Shown here: piece after piece, positions 25,704 through 33,944 of the stretch | How the letters are laid out: every line of letters starts with the position of its first letter | How positions within the stretch are numbered: the first letter of the stretch is position 1 | Program-made: the position numbers and the translations under genes | Source of the DNA: Anaerolineales bacterium | GTDB taxonomy: Bacteria > Chloroflexota > Anaerolineae > 4572-78 > J111 | DNA length: 64,000 nt | NCBI GenBank assembly: GCA_020634935.1 | Contig: JACKAT010000007.1 | Location: 1 to 64,000 of the forward strand | Direction of reading: 5' to 3' | Notes under the pieces: model-generated | Told to the model about the DNA's origin: nothing | The model's database searches: none | Seen by the model: the letters and a program-made list of their open reading frames with translations, nothing else

Positions 25704-26759
25704 ATGATTAAGGTAGGTATTTTAGGCGCCTCCGGCTATATGGGGGGCGAGGCTCTACGGGTGTTGAACGAGCATCCGCAGGTCGAAGTGGCGTGGGCCA
25801 CCAGCCGCACCGGTCAGCCGTTGGACTATTTTCATCGGAACTTCTACGGCTCCGGCCTCAAATTGATTAGCCCGGAGGAGATTACCCCGGTCGATGCCAT
25901 CTTCTTCGCCATTCCGACCGGCACGCCGATGAAGATGGCGGCGGAGTTGCTCGATCAGGGTACGAAGTTGATCGACCTGGGGGCGGACTTCCGGCTTAAA
26001 AACCGGGCCGATTGGGAACGCGTCTACAAACGGCAGCATGCCGCTTGGCCGGTGGCCGAAGAGGCGGTCTACGGCATTCCCGAACTGCATCGCGAGGAAA
26101 TCGCTCAGGCGCGGGTCATCGCCAACCCCGGCTGTTATTCATCGGCGGCCATTTTGGGCCTGGCCCCGCTGCTCAAAGCGGGCCTGATCGACGCCCAAAA
26201 AATCATCGTCGATGGTCTATCAGGCACGACCGGGGCCGGCGCGGAGGTGGATGTGACCACCCACCACCCCGAAATCGGCAACAACTTGATCCCCTACAAC
26301 GTGGTCGATCACCGCCACACCTACGAAATGGAGCAGGAACTCGGCTTGCTCAGTGAGGGGCCGGTGACGGTTCACTTCACCTCAACCTACGTGCCGATTA
26401 CGCGCGGCATCCTGGCTATTTGTCACTGCTTCCCCACCCGGTCGCTGCGGCGCAGCGAGGTTTTAGACCTTTACCACGGGTTCTACGAAGGCGAGCAGTT
26501 CGTCAAGGTCTTTGATGTTCCCCCAGACTCGCAGGCCAGTTGGCAGTATCGCCCTTATCCGTGGGTGGCGGCGGTGTCCGGCACCAATTACTGCCACATC
26601 GGCCTGGATATCGATGAAACGCGCCACCGGCTGGTCGTCTTTAGCGTGCTCGACAGCGTCGGCAAAGGCGGCGCTCACGCCGGCGTGCAAAACCTCAACC
26701 TGATGTTTGGCCTCGAAGAGAAGACGGGGCTGGAGCGGCTCGGGTTGCATCCCTACTAA
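25704..26759 (+). CDS. N-acetyl-gamma-glutamyl-phosphate reductase, copy 2 (ArgC/LysY-like)
   Basis: 351 residues, complete. N-terminal KVGILGASGYMGGEALRVL, catalytic cysteine in VIANPGCYSSAAILGL (about residue 142), DGLSGTTGAGAE and PYNVVDHRHTYEMEQEL. Its SGTTGAG loop and the shape after it differ from copy 1 and recall the ArgC/LysY branch that can act on LysW-bound substrates. No lysW gene is seen in the window, so this is unproven. It is next to argB by 24 bases and probably the main partner of that kinase. Confidence 0.88.
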   Translation: MIKVGILGASGYMGGEALRVLNEHPQVEVAWATSRTGQPLDYFHRNFYGSGLKLISPEEITPVDAIFFAIPTGTPMKMAAELLDQGTKLIDLGADFRLKNRADWERVYKRQHAAWPVAEEAVYGIPELHREEIAQARVIANPGCYSSAAILGLAPLLKAGLIDAQKIIVDGLSGTTGAGAEVDVTTHHPEIGNNLIPYNVVDHRHTYEMEQELGLLSEGPVTVHFTSTYVPITRGILAICHCFPTRSLRRSEVLDLYHGFYEGEQFVKVFDVPPDSQASWQYRPYPWVAAVSGTNYCHIGLDIDETRHRLVVFSVLDSVGKGGAHAGVQNLNLMFGLEEKTGLERLGLHPY

Positions 26760-26783
26760 AAGAAGAAAGAGAGAGAGAACACC

Positions 26784-27527
26784 ATGCTAGTTCTAAAAAT
26801 TGGTGGGCAAGAGTTAGACGATCCGGAGTTTATCAAGCGCTTGGGCGAGGCCGTGGCCGCTTTGCCTGAGCCGCCGATCCTGGTTCACGGCGGCGGCAAG
26901 GAAATTAAGGAACTGCAAACTCGATTGGGCCTCAAACCCCAATACATCGACGGTTTGCGGGTGACCGATGAAGAATCGCTGGACGTGGTGCAGATGGTCT
27001 TGATTGGCCGCATCAACAAGCGGTTGGTCTCGTGCCTGTCGCTGGCCGGCGTCGATGCCTTTGGTATGTCGGGCGTGGACCGGACATCCGTCAAAGCCGA
27101 AAAGTTGGAGCATCCCGGCGGCGATTTAGGCCAGGTTGGCCGCGTCACCCACGTTCGCACCGAGGTCTTCTCGCGGCTGTTGGAAGATGGCATTACCCCC
27201 ACCCTGTCGCCGCTCTGTTTTGGCCCGGACGGCAGCATTTTCAACGTCAACGCCGACCACGTCGCCACCGCCGTGGCCGTGGCCATGCAGGCCGACGAGC
27301 TGGTCTTTGTCTCGAACGTACCCGGCGTTTTGCGCGACAGCCAGGTGCTGCCGCGCCTGACCGTGGCCGAGGTCGAGCAGCTCATCACCGATAACATTAT
27401 TGTCGATGGGATGATTCCCAAAACGCGGTCGGCTTTCTCGGCGATTGAGGGCGGCGTTGCGGCCGTGAGAATTACTAACCTGGATGGTTTAAAAGCCGGC
27501 GCCGGCACAACCATCATCAAGCATTAA
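26784..27527 (+). CDS. argB: Acetylglutamate kinase
   Basis: 247 residues, amino acid kinase family. MLVLKIGGQELDD carries the ATP lysine, LVHGGGKEI is the glycine loop, and ADHVATAVAVAMQADELVFVSNVPGVL is the C-terminal nucleotide block. It phosphorylates N-acetylglutamate (or the LysW-linked form). The length is slightly short, with no N-terminal extension, so hexamer-based arginine inhibition is less likely. Ribosome site GAGAGAGAG precedes the ATG. Confidence 0.93.
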   Translation: MLVLKIGGQELDDPEFIKRLGEAVAALPEPPILVHGGGKEIKELQTRLGLKPQYIDGLRVTDEESLDVVQMVLIGRINKRLVSCLSLAGVDAFGMSGVDRTSVKAEKLEHPGGDLGQVGRVTHVRTEVFSRLLEDGITPTLSPLCFGPDGSIFNVNADHVATAVAVAMQADELVFVSNVPGVLRDSQVLPRLTVAEVEQLITDNIIVDGMIPKTRSAFSAIEGGVAAVRITNLDGLKAGAGTTIIKH

Positions 27528-27549
27528 TGATTTTGGAGGACATAAATCC

Positions 27550-28746
27550 ATGACTGTCACTGAAGATATTATTGAATTGGAACACAAATACGTGCTGCAA
27601 ACCTACAAGCGGCCCGACTTTGTCCTGGAGAGCGGCGAAGGCGTGTGGCTGTACGACTCCGACGGCCGAGAATATCTCGACGGCGGCAGCGGCATCGCCG
27701 TCAACGCGCTTGGCTACCAAAACCAGGCCATCATCGGCGCGCTGCGTCAGGCCGCCGATAGCCTGATCCACGTCTCGAACCTGTATCACACCGCGCCCCA
27801 AGCCCTGCTGGCGCGCGATCTGTGCGAGAACTCGTTCGCCGACCGCGTCTTTTTCTCCAACTCCGGGGCTGAAGCCAATGAAGGCGCGTTGAAGTTCGCC
27901 CGTAAATGGGCCAGAACGCAAGGCCACACCGACAAGACCGGCATCGTCGCTTTCACCGGCTCGTTTCACGGCCGCACGATGGGCGCTTTGGCCTGCACCG
28001 CCACCGAAAAGTACCGCAAACCCTTCGAGCCGCTGATCGGCGATGTCTCCTTTGCCCAATTCAATGATCTCGACAGCGCCCGCCGGGCCATTACCGATAA
28101 AACCTGCGCCGTGATAATCGAACCCGTTCAGGGCGAGGGGGGCGTAACCCCGGCCGATCCCGCCTTTCTAACCGGGCTGCGCCAAATTTGCGATGAGACC
28201 GGCGCGCTGCTCATTTTCGACGAGATTCAATGCGGTCTGGGTCGCACCGGTACGCTGTGGGCCTACGAAGGCTACCACGTCACGCCCGACATGATGACCC
28301 TGGCCAAACCGCTGGCCGGCGGCTTGCCCATCGGCGCGATCCTGCTGACCCAAAATGTGGCCGACGCGCTGGGGCCGGGCGATCACGGCAGCACCTTTGC
28401 CGGTGGACCGTTGATCTGTACCGTGGCCCGCTCGGTCTTTCGCCACGTCAATACCACCGTCTTTTTACAGCAGGTCAAAACCCACGGCGATTACCTGGCC
28501 GCGCAGCTCAATGACCGGGTGGTCGTCTCGCCGCTGATCGAGCAGGTGCGCGGCAAAGGGTTGATGTGGGGGCTGGTTTCGGCGCCGCCTGCCGCCGAGA
28601 TTATGGTCGAGGCCCGTAAGCACGGCCTCATCGTGCTGGTGGCCGGCCCCAATGTGGTGCGCCTGCTGCCGCCGTTGACCATCAGCACCGATGAGATCGA
28701 TGAGCTGGTTGACCGCTTGGTGAAAACGCTGGAGGCCGTAGGGTAA
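27550..28746 (+). CDS. argD: Acetylornithine aminotransferase
   Basis: 398 residues, class III PLP aminotransferase. FFSNSGAEANEGALKFARK, FHGRTMGAL, IIEPVQGEGG, FDEIQCGLGRTG and the PLP lysine in TLAKPLAGGLPIGA are all present. It makes N-acetylornithine from the semialdehyde made by ArgC; some ArgD enzymes also act in lysine synthesis. Spacing is 22 bases after argB and six bases before the acetyltransferase gene. Ribosome site TGGAGGA. Confidence 0.94.
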   Translation: MTVTEDIIELEHKYVLQTYKRPDFVLESGEGVWLYDSDGREYLDGGSGIAVNALGYQNQAIIGALRQAADSLIHVSNLYHTAPQALLARDLCENSFADRVFFSNSGAEANEGALKFARKWARTQGHTDKTGIVAFTGSFHGRTMGALACTATEKYRKPFEPLIGDVSFAQFNDLDSARRAITDKTCAVIIEPVQGEGGVTPADPAFLTGLRQICDETGALLIFDEIQCGLGRTGTLWAYEGYHVTPDMMTLAKPLAGGLPIGAILLTQNVADALGPGDHGSTFAGGPLICTVARSVFRHVNTTVFLQQVKTHGDYLAAQLNDRVVVSPLIEQVRGKGLMWGLVSAPPAAEIMVEARKHGLIVLVAGPNVVRLLPPLTISTDEIDELVDRLVKTLEAVG

Positions 28747-28751
28747 GCGCT

Positions 28752-29312
28752 ATGATCACTGTTCGCCGGGCGCGGCTGGCCGATGTGCCGCGCATGCTGC
28801 CGTTACTCGAAGAATACGCGCGGCAGGCCGAAATCCTGCCGCGCAACGAAAATGATCTCTATCGCTCCATCCGTGAGTGGGTCGTGGCCGAAGCCGATAA
28901 CCAGATCGTTGGCATGGGGGCGTTGCTGATTATGTGGCGCGATCTGGCCGAGATTCGCTCGCTGGTGATCGATCCCGCTTGCCACGGTCAGGGGTTAGGC
29001 CGCCAAATTATCGAGACGCTGCTGGCTGATGCCCGCCAGTTGGAGCTGCCGCGCGTCTTTGCCTTGACCCGCAAGCCCGGCTTTTTTCTCAAGCTGGGCT
29101 TCCACTTAACCCGCATCGAGCAGTTGCCGCGCAAGGTCAAGCAAGATTGCGTCTTTTGTCCCAAGTTTCACGCCTGCGACGAGACCGCGGTGATCATTTC
29201 GCTCAAAGAAGGGACTAGCCATTCAATGGCGATGGGGGCGCTGCTTGACAACAGCGTATCGGCGCCGAACATCATTCCGCTGGAGGTTGCACCCGGCATC
29301 TCAATCCCATGA
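28752..29312 (+). CDS. argA: N-acetylglutamate synthase, GNAT type
   Basis: 186 residues. A stand-alone GNAT domain (VRRARLADVPRMLPLLEEY, then CHGQGLGRQIIETLL as acetyl-CoA loop). The Cys-rich end KQDCVFCPKFHACDE is a hallmark of short ArgA enzymes in several phyla. It starts the pathway by acetylating glutamate. This fits the absence of argJ here. The last 30 residues are an added tail of unknown role. Its stop overlaps the next start in ATGA. Confidence 0.88.
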   Translation: MITVRRARLADVPRMLPLLEEYARQAEILPRNENDLYRSIREWVVAEADNQIVGMGALLIMWRDLAEIRSLVIDPACHGQGLGRQIIETLLADARQLELPRVFALTRKPGFFLKLGFHLTRIEQLPRKVKQDCVFCPKFHACDETAVIISLKEGTSHSMAMGALLDNSVSAPNIIPLEVAPGISIP

Positions 29313-30244
29313 CCATCATCCAGGTTATCTTTCCCATTTTCGCCATTGCTTTGGTGGGCTACGTGACCGCCTACCGGGGAGTGCTGGATGAGCGTGACAT
29401 CAAAGGTATCTCTCGCTTTGTTTTTACGATTATCATCCCCATGCTGCTGTTTAAATCGCTGGCTCATATCGAACTGCCGCCTCAAATCCAGTGGCAGTTT
29501 CTCTTGTCCTACTATGGGGTGGTCCTGTTTATCTATGGGTTGGCTGTGTGGACCAGCAAACGCTGGTTTGTCCATTCGCCGCAGGAACAGGGGATTTTTG
29601 GCTTAGGCTCAACTTACTCGAATATGATTTTGGTGGGGCTGCCCGTCATCTCGGCCGGTTTAGGCGATCAAGCCCTGCTGCCGCTGTTTATGCTGGTTTC
29701 CATTCACAGCGCGTTGCTCTTTTTTATCGTCATGCTACTTCTGGAACGCGCCAACGGCGGCGGCGAGCAGCGTTCGCCCCGGCAAATCGCGCTGCAAACC
29801 GCCCGAAATCTCATGCGCAACCCGATCATCATCGGCTTGGTGTTGGGGCTGGGGTTTAACTGGCTGGCTATCCCGATCCCGGCCCTCATCGATGACACGC
29901 TCGATATCATCAGCCGGGCCACCCTGCCCTGCGCCCTGTTTGTCCTGGGCGCGTCGCTCAATGCCTACAAGATCACCGGCCACCTGACCGAAGCCTGGAC
30001 GATGATCGGCTTGAAGATGGTCCTCCAACCTTTGCTCGTGTGGGTGCTGGCCTTTCTGGTGTTTCACATCGATCCGTTGTGGGGCGTAGTGGCGGTTATG
30101 GCCGCCGGCATGCCAATTGGCGTCAACGCCTACCTATTTGCCGTAGAGTACCAGGCTGGCGTCGCCACCCTGTCAACGGCCATTTTGCTCTCGACCCTAC
30201 TGGCGGTGGTCAGCCAATCGGTGCTGCTGGCCCTCTTTATCTGA
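29309..30244 (+). CDS. AEC-family transporter
   Basis: 311 residues with about ten membrane helices in two halves, as in auxin efflux carriers and bacterial malate or amino acid exporters. The N-terminus IIQVIFPIFAIALVGYVT and the helix TYSNMILVGLPV with N-x-x-x-x-G-L-P are typical. The start overlaps the acetyltransferase stop (ATGA), so it is the last gene of the arginine operon and translationally coupled. Export of an amino acid or pathway intermediate is suggested by context only. Confidence 0.87.
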   Translation: MTIIQVIFPIFAIALVGYVTAYRGVLDERDIKGISRFVFTIIIPMLLFKSLAHIELPPQIQWQFLLSYYGVVLFIYGLAVWTSKRWFVHSPQEQGIFGLGSTYSNMILVGLPVISAGLGDQALLPLFMLVSIHSALLFFIVMLLLERANGGGEQRSPRQIALQTARNLMRNPIIIGLVLGLGFNWLAIPIPALIDDTLDIISRATLPCALFVLGASLNAYKITGHLTEAWTMIGLKMVLQPLLVWVLAFLVFHIDPLWGVVAVMAAGMPIGVNAYLFAVEYQAGVATLSTAILLSTLLAVVSQSVLLALFI

Positions 30245-30251
30245 TCGAGTG

Positions 30252-30347
30252 AGACCTTATAGGTTTCCGAACGTCATTTGAGACAACGCCCCCTTCCGAA
30301 TGGAAACCCCGTCATATCAAAGTAGCGATCTGAAACCTATAAGGTCT
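30252..30347. repeat. ACCTTATAGGTTT inverted repeat
   Basis: AGACCTTATAGGTTTC (30252-30267) and GAAACCTATAAGGTCT (30332-30347) are perfect 16-base complements with a 64-base loop. It separates the AEC transporter from the macro-domain gene and may end the arginine transcript. Confidence 0.8.
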
Positions 30348-30369
30348 TGTATGGAAAGGAGAACTTACC

Positions 30370-30903
30370 ATGACCGGTCACATCGACATCATCGAAGGCG
30401 ACATCACCCGCCAAAAGGTCGATGCCATTGTCAACGCCGCCAACAACGCGCTGTTGGGCGGCGGCGGCGTTGATGGCGCGATTCACCGGGCAGCGGGACC
30501 CAAGCTGCTGGCCGAGTGCCGCACCCTCAACGGCTGCCCCACCGGCGAGGCCAAAATTACCGGCGGTTACAACTTGCCGGCCAAGTATGTCATCCATACC
30601 GTTGGCCCGGTCTGGCGCGGCGGCGACCACAACGAGGACGAACTACTGGCCAACTGCTACCGCAATAGCCTCAACATTGCCGAGGTGCGCGGCCTCAAAT
30701 CGATTGCCTTTCCCTCAATTAGCACCGGCATCTACGGCTTCCCGATGGAACGCGCCGCCCGGATTGCGCTGACGGAAATACAACGTCACCTGGCCGCCGG
30801 CAGCGCCATCGAGCAGGTGGTACTGGTCTGCTTCGGACAGCGAGCGTTTAATATTCACCAGGCCGCGTTCAAGGCGATGGACCAGTCCAGTTCTGAAGGA
30901 TAG
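30370..30903 (+). CDS. Macro-domain ADP-ribose hydrolase
   Basis: 177 residues, a single macro domain. IEGDITRQKVDAIVNAANNALLGGGGVDGAIH gives the catalytic Asn/Asp and the glycine loop, and SISTGIYGFP binds the distal ribose. It matches the YmdB/MacroD type that deacetylates O-acetyl-ADP-ribose or removes ADP-ribose from proteins. Cytoplasmic. Ribosome site AAAGGAGA. A link to the toxin-antitoxin genes downstream is possible, but no ADP-ribosyltransferase is present. Confidence 0.92.
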   Translation: MTGHIDIIEGDITRQKVDAIVNAANNALLGGGGVDGAIHRAAGPKLLAECRTLNGCPTGEAKITGGYNLPAKYVIHTVGPVWRGGDHNEDELLANCYRNSLNIAEVRGLKSIAFPSISTGIYGFPMERAARIALTEIQRHLAAGSAIEQVVLVCFGQRAFNIHQAAFKAMDQSSSEG

Positions 30904-31041
30904 GCCACTTAGAGTCGCGGATTAAATAACTTCCTCATTGGTCCACACTTCATTAGGATGCGGCTCGGTCGGCGCTGAGGTTGGAATCGGCCAGTTAGGA
31001 CGCTGATCGGTCGATGCCGAATATTTCGGTAGTCAATTCCA

Positions 31042-31369
31042 GCGTTTTCGACCGTCGCGAAATCTTGCGCCTCTCGATTCTCGCGTTTTCGACCGTCGCG
31101 AAATCTTGCGGTCCTCGATTCTAGCGTTTTTGACCGTCGCGAAATCTTGCGGCCCTCGATTCCAGCGTTTTCGGTCGTCGCGAAATCTTGCGCCTCTCGA
31201 TTCTAGCGTTTTCGGTCGTCGCGAAATCTTGCGGCCCTCAATTCTAGCGTTTTCGGTCGTCGCGAAATCTTGCGGCCCTCGATTCCAGCGTTTTTGACCG
31301 TCGCCAAATCTTGCGGCCCTCAATTCTAGCGTTTTTGGTCGTCGCAGAATCTTGCGACGACTTTTTAAG
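31042..31369. repeat. 41-bp tandem array A, eight units
   Basis: Units begin at 31042, 31083, 31124, 31165, 31206, 31247, 31288 and 31329, exactly 41 bases apart. Each opens GCGTTTT and contains CGTCGCGAAATCTTGCG. Changes between units are few, and the last unit diverges at its end. There are no variable spacers, so this is not CRISPR. Because 41 is not a multiple of three, an open minus-strand frame through it would read all three frames in turn and is not taken as a gene. Confidence 0.95.
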
Positions 31370-31418
31370 GCGTTGATCGGTTGTTGCAGACTATTGCGGC
31401 GACGGCCATTTTTCCCTA

Positions 31419-31676
31419 CTACTGATAATGAAACCGGCAAGCTATTATCACAAGTTCTGATTCCGTGACTTCATAAACTAACCGATGTTCTTCATTTATC
31501 CGTCTTGACCAATATCCGGATAGATTTGCCTTCAAATGTTCCGGTTTGCCGATGCCTTCAGAGGGTGTTCGTAGCGTCGCCTTGATAAGGGTATTGATGC
31601 GTTTTAAGAGCCGGCGGTCATTCTCCTGGAACCATAGATAGTCATTCCAGGCTGTCTCGGTAAAAACTAACTTCAT
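31419..31676 (-). CDS. yoeB: YoeB-family toxin (mRNA endonuclease)
   Basis: 85 residues, the usual YoeB length. VFTETAWNDYLWFQENDRR at the N-terminus, KPEHLKANLSGYWSRRINEEH with the catalytic Glu and Arg region, and HRLVYEV...RFHYQ at the end with the terminal His-Tyr. It should cleave mRNA on the ribosome. Its ATG overlaps the antitoxin stop in ATGA. Complete and apparently functional. Confidence 0.95.
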   Translation of the reverse strand: MKLVFTETAWNDYLWFQENDRRLLKRINTLIKATLRTPSEGIGKPEHLKANLSGYWSRRINEEHRLVYEVTESELVIIACRFHYQ

Positions 31677-31927
31677 ACCTCAAGGAGTTCTTGTTCTACG
31701 GTCTTGCCGGATTTTGCTTCAATAATAGACTGACGCAGGTGTTCGGCATTAAAAGGATTGGACAGTAAGTAGAGGGTCTCTTTCCAAGCGTTGAATTCAT
31801 CGAGCGGCAAGAGCACAATCTGCTGACCTGTATCCGTACTAATAATTGTGGGTTCCACATCAGCAATGACTTGCTCGATGATCTGCTCCAATTTTGCTTT
31901 AGCTTCAGTTATAGTTACGGCGTTCAT
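31673..31927 (-). CDS. yefM: YefM/Phd-family antitoxin
   Basis: 84 residues from the ATG at 31925-31927 (MNAVTITEAKAKL), chosen because AAGGTG lies upstream at the right distance and because it aligns with the YefM start; ATG at 31933 or GTG at 31948 are alternatives. The N-terminal half is the Phd DNA-binding fold, and the C-terminal helix LLSNPFNAEHLRQSI matches the YoeB-binding part. It should neutralise YoeB and repress the operon. Confidence 0.93.
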   Translation of the reverse strand: MNAVTITEAKAKLEQIIEQVIADVEPTIISTDTGQQIVLLPLDEFNAWKETLYLLSNPFNAEHLRQSIIEAKSGKTVEQELLEV

Positions 31928-31971
31928 ATTCATCACCTTTATGGTCACAGAGTCATTGACAGATATTATAT

Positions 31972-31996
31972 CAAAAAAAGCAAACTTTGTCGCTCC
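31972..31996. repeat. GGAGC/GCTCC palindrome family, half copy
   Basis: CAAAAAAAGCAAACTTTGTC followed by GCTCC corresponds to the right half of the bipartite family. It lies upstream of the yefM promoter region. Confidence 0.5.
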
Positions 31997-32042
31997 AACG
32001 GATCAAGGCGGGCGTCTAACGTTACCTCAGATTATTGAGATG

Positions 32043-32588
32043 CTACTCCCCAACCACTTCATACCGGCTCTGCACCAAACCGTTGGCAAACGATAGAGTT
32101 TCGATGTGACGCAGCTTGATATCGTGAGGCACGGGGCCAAACAGGGGGATACCCTGGCCGATCAAGACCGGGATGCGGGTGATAATCAACTGCTGTATCA
32201 ACCCCTCGGCCAGAAAGCCTTGAATGGTTAGGCCGCCGTCCACATACAGATGGGTCAGCCCTCGTTCCGCCAGTTGGTCGATCACCTCGCGGGGTGAGCC
32301 GGCCAGCCACTCGACCGATCCGGCGATGCGATCCGGAATATCGACCGGCCGGCGGCTCAGGACAAACACCGGTTTTGAGCCATAAGGCCACTCGCCGCCA
32401 AAGCCCAGGACGATCTCAAAGGTATTGCGGCCCATCACCAAGGCATCGACCGAGTCCATAAATTCGTCATAGCCGTAATCCTCGCCTCCGGCGTCTTCGT
32501 CCTCTATCCCCGGCAGCCAATCCAGCCCGCCATCGGGCCTGGCGATAAAGCCGTCCAGACTGGTGGCAATATAAACCGATGCTTTCAT
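32043..32588 (-). CDS. Dihydrofolate-reductase-fold protein (RibD C-terminal type)
   Basis: 181 residues. SVYIATSLDGFIARPDGGLDWL at the N-terminus and VMGRNTFEIVLGF, then LYVDGGLTIQGFLAEGL, are typical of the RibD-C/DHFR-like reductase family. It likely binds NADPH; the substrate is unknown. These are often stress- or resistance-linked single genes. Ribosome site GAGGT before the ATG. Confidence 0.88.
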   Translation of the reverse strand: MKASVYIATSLDGFIARPDGGLDWLPGIEDEDAGGEDYGYDEFMDSVDALVMGRNTFEIVLGFGGEWPYGSKPVFVLSRRPVDIPDRIAGSVEWLAGSPREVIDQLAERGLTHLYVDGGLTIQGFLAEGLIQQLIITRIPVLIGQGIPLFGPVPHDIKLRHIETLSFANGLVQSRYEVVGE

Positions 32589-32788
32589 TATTACCTCGCT
32601 GTTGTTACTGTGTTGTTAATTTGGCGTATCAATCGATGATTTCTTATGATATATTAGGACTTGACGGCATCAAAACGTGACAGTTACTCTTGAGGGTAGA
32701 AATTCAAAATTTTGCCGTCCAGAAGTTTCTCCCTTCTAGTAAAGCCTTGATTTTGTCACCAAATACAAAATAAGTGATAATATCTTAT

Positions 32789-33082
32789 ATGTACGAAATC
32801 GAATTTACACCAGAAGCGATTGAAGACCTCAAATCATTCAGAAAATTCGAGCAACAGATCATCATTTCGAACATTGAAACCCAACTCAAACATGAGCCAA
32901 CTGTTGAAACACAAAATCGTTTTCAGATGCGTCCCAATGATGTGGCTGAGTGGGAACTACGGATTGGTAAGTATCGCGTGTTTTACAAGGTAGAGCGTGA
33001 TGTTTAAATTGTCAGTATTGAGGCTGTTGGTTTCAAAAGAGGTAATCGGTTATTTGTACGCGGTAAACGGAGGGAATTATGA
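32789..33082 (+). pseudogene. RelE/ParE-like toxin broken by an in-frame stop
   Basis: MYEIEFTPEAIEDLKSFRKF and EWELRIGKYRVFYKVERDV match RelE toxins, but TAA at 33005-33007 ends the frame after about 72 residues. The same frame goes on as IVSIEAVGFKRGNRLFVRGK, the expected C-terminal strand, and reaches TGA at 33080-33082, which overlaps the antitoxin ATG in ATGA. This layout shows that the original gene was full length. It is therefore a recent nonsense mutation, a sequencing error, or stop read-through. The part after the stop carries catalytic and structural residues, so the short product should be inactive. Confidence 0.8.
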
Positions 33083-33360
33083 AAGTAGTCACAGTTCCGG
33101 CAGAACAGAAATTCCTTTTTGACTTACTTATGGCGGTTCAGGAGGAAGGCTTAATTCTACAAACAACGGATGGACAACAGTTTGTATTATTATCGCTTGA
33201 GGATTGGCAGGGGTTTGATGTGGGGGATAGTGATGATTTTGAGCAAGAAGTCGAATCCACATCAGCGAATAACGCCTTGATGACATTTTTGGCCGAACGT
33301 CGAAGTGAGGCCAAACGAATCTCGATCAAGGATGTCAAAGAACAATTGGGGTTAAGTTAA
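33079..33360 (+). CDS. Antitoxin of the broken RelE-type toxin
   Basis: 93 residues. The core ILQTTDGQQFVLLSLEDWQGFDVGD resembles Phd/YefM-fold antitoxins, followed by an acidic stretch and a C-terminal helix ending VKEQLGLS. It follows the toxin, the order of the HigBA/RelBE-reverse type. With the toxin disrupted it may be kept as a regulator or as protection against related toxins. Ribosome site GGAGGG precedes the ATG. Confidence 0.75.
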   Translation: MKVVTVPAEQKFLFDLLMAVQEEGLILQTTDGQQFVLLSLEDWQGFDVGDSDDFEQEVESTSANNALMTFLAERRSEAKRISIKDVKEQLGLS

Positions 33361-33406
33361 CAGCGTTTATAGGATGTAGGGTGACAATTATTAGACACCC
33401 TTCAAG

Positions 33407-33434
33407 TTGATTTTGTTTCGACGTAATTTATAAT
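33407..33434 (+). promoter_or_regulatory. Sigma-70-like promoter
   Basis: TTGATT (33407-33412), a 16-base spacer and TATAAT (33429-33434). It should start a transcript near 33441 that ends at the terminator 33532-33558. Confidence 0.6.
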
Positions 33435-33440
33435 ACCCCT

Positions 33441-33558
33441 CACTATCTAAATAACGGAAATGGATGAATTTTGGTAATCAGAATGGGTGCTACCCACTCG
33501 CTGCCGAGACACACCGTGCCTATCACAGGAGCCGCTGACAGCCAGTTAGCGGTTTTTT
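33441..33558 (+). ncRNA. Hairpin-rich leader or small RNA candidate
   Basis: Downstream of the promoter come TGGGT-GCT-ACCCA (33484-33496), CTCG-CTGC-CGAG, GTG-CCTAT-CAC, then a terminator stem CCGCTGAC (33532-33539) with GTTAGCGG (33545-33552) and six T. No matching riboswitch class was recognised. It lies 100 bases upstream of the gene at 33658, so it could be a regulatory leader of that gene, a free RNA, or just the antitoxin gene's terminator. Confidence 0.45.
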
Positions 33559-33657
33559 GTATTTTTCTGATGGTAGGTAACATCCGTTTCTCAACTTTAT
33601 CAGACAAACTAGTCGTCAGGCGGCCCTGATAAATTTAGTTGAAAGGTGAGGAGTGAA

Positions 33658-33942
33658 ATGTACATTTTAAGAATTGAACACCCTGTCCCTGATTTCGATG
33701 GGTGGAAGAAAGCCTTTGACAGCGATCCGGTCGGCCGAGAGAAGGCGGGCGTGCGTCGCTACCAGATTTTACGCCCGATTGACGATGCCAACTATGTGAC
33801 AGTCGATCTTGAGTTCGACACGGCGAGCCAGGCTGAAGCCTTACTGGCCGCGCTGCGGGTCCTGTGGGGGCGGGTCGAAGGCACGATTATGATGAACCCT
33901 CAGGCCCGCATCTTCGAGGCCGTGGAAACCGGAACGCACTAA
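33658..33942 (+). CDS. Small ABM-like (dimeric alpha-beta barrel) protein
   Basis: 94 residues from the ATG at 33658 behind GAGGAG. YILRIEHPVPDFDGWKKAFDSDPVGRE, then RRYQILRPIDDANYVTVDLEFD, has the strand-helix-strand pattern of antibiotic-biosynthesis-monooxygenase or cyclase-like small barrels. No metal or heme residues are evident. Function unknown; cytoplasmic. Confidence 0.7.
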   Translation: MYILRIEHPVPDFDGWKKAFDSDPVGREKAGVRRYQILRPIDDANYVTVDLEFDTASQAEALLAALRVLWGRVEGTIMMNPQARIFEAVETGTH

Positions 33943-33944
33943 GG

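Noticed and set aside
31042..31369. Array A as a CRISPR
   Set aside because: Units abut with no variable spacers and there are no cas genes.
31033..31440. A 135-codon minus-strand frame rich in Arg
   Set aside because: It is a by-product of the 41-bp array: the unit is not a multiple of three, so the protein cycles through three frames, and no ribosome site is present.
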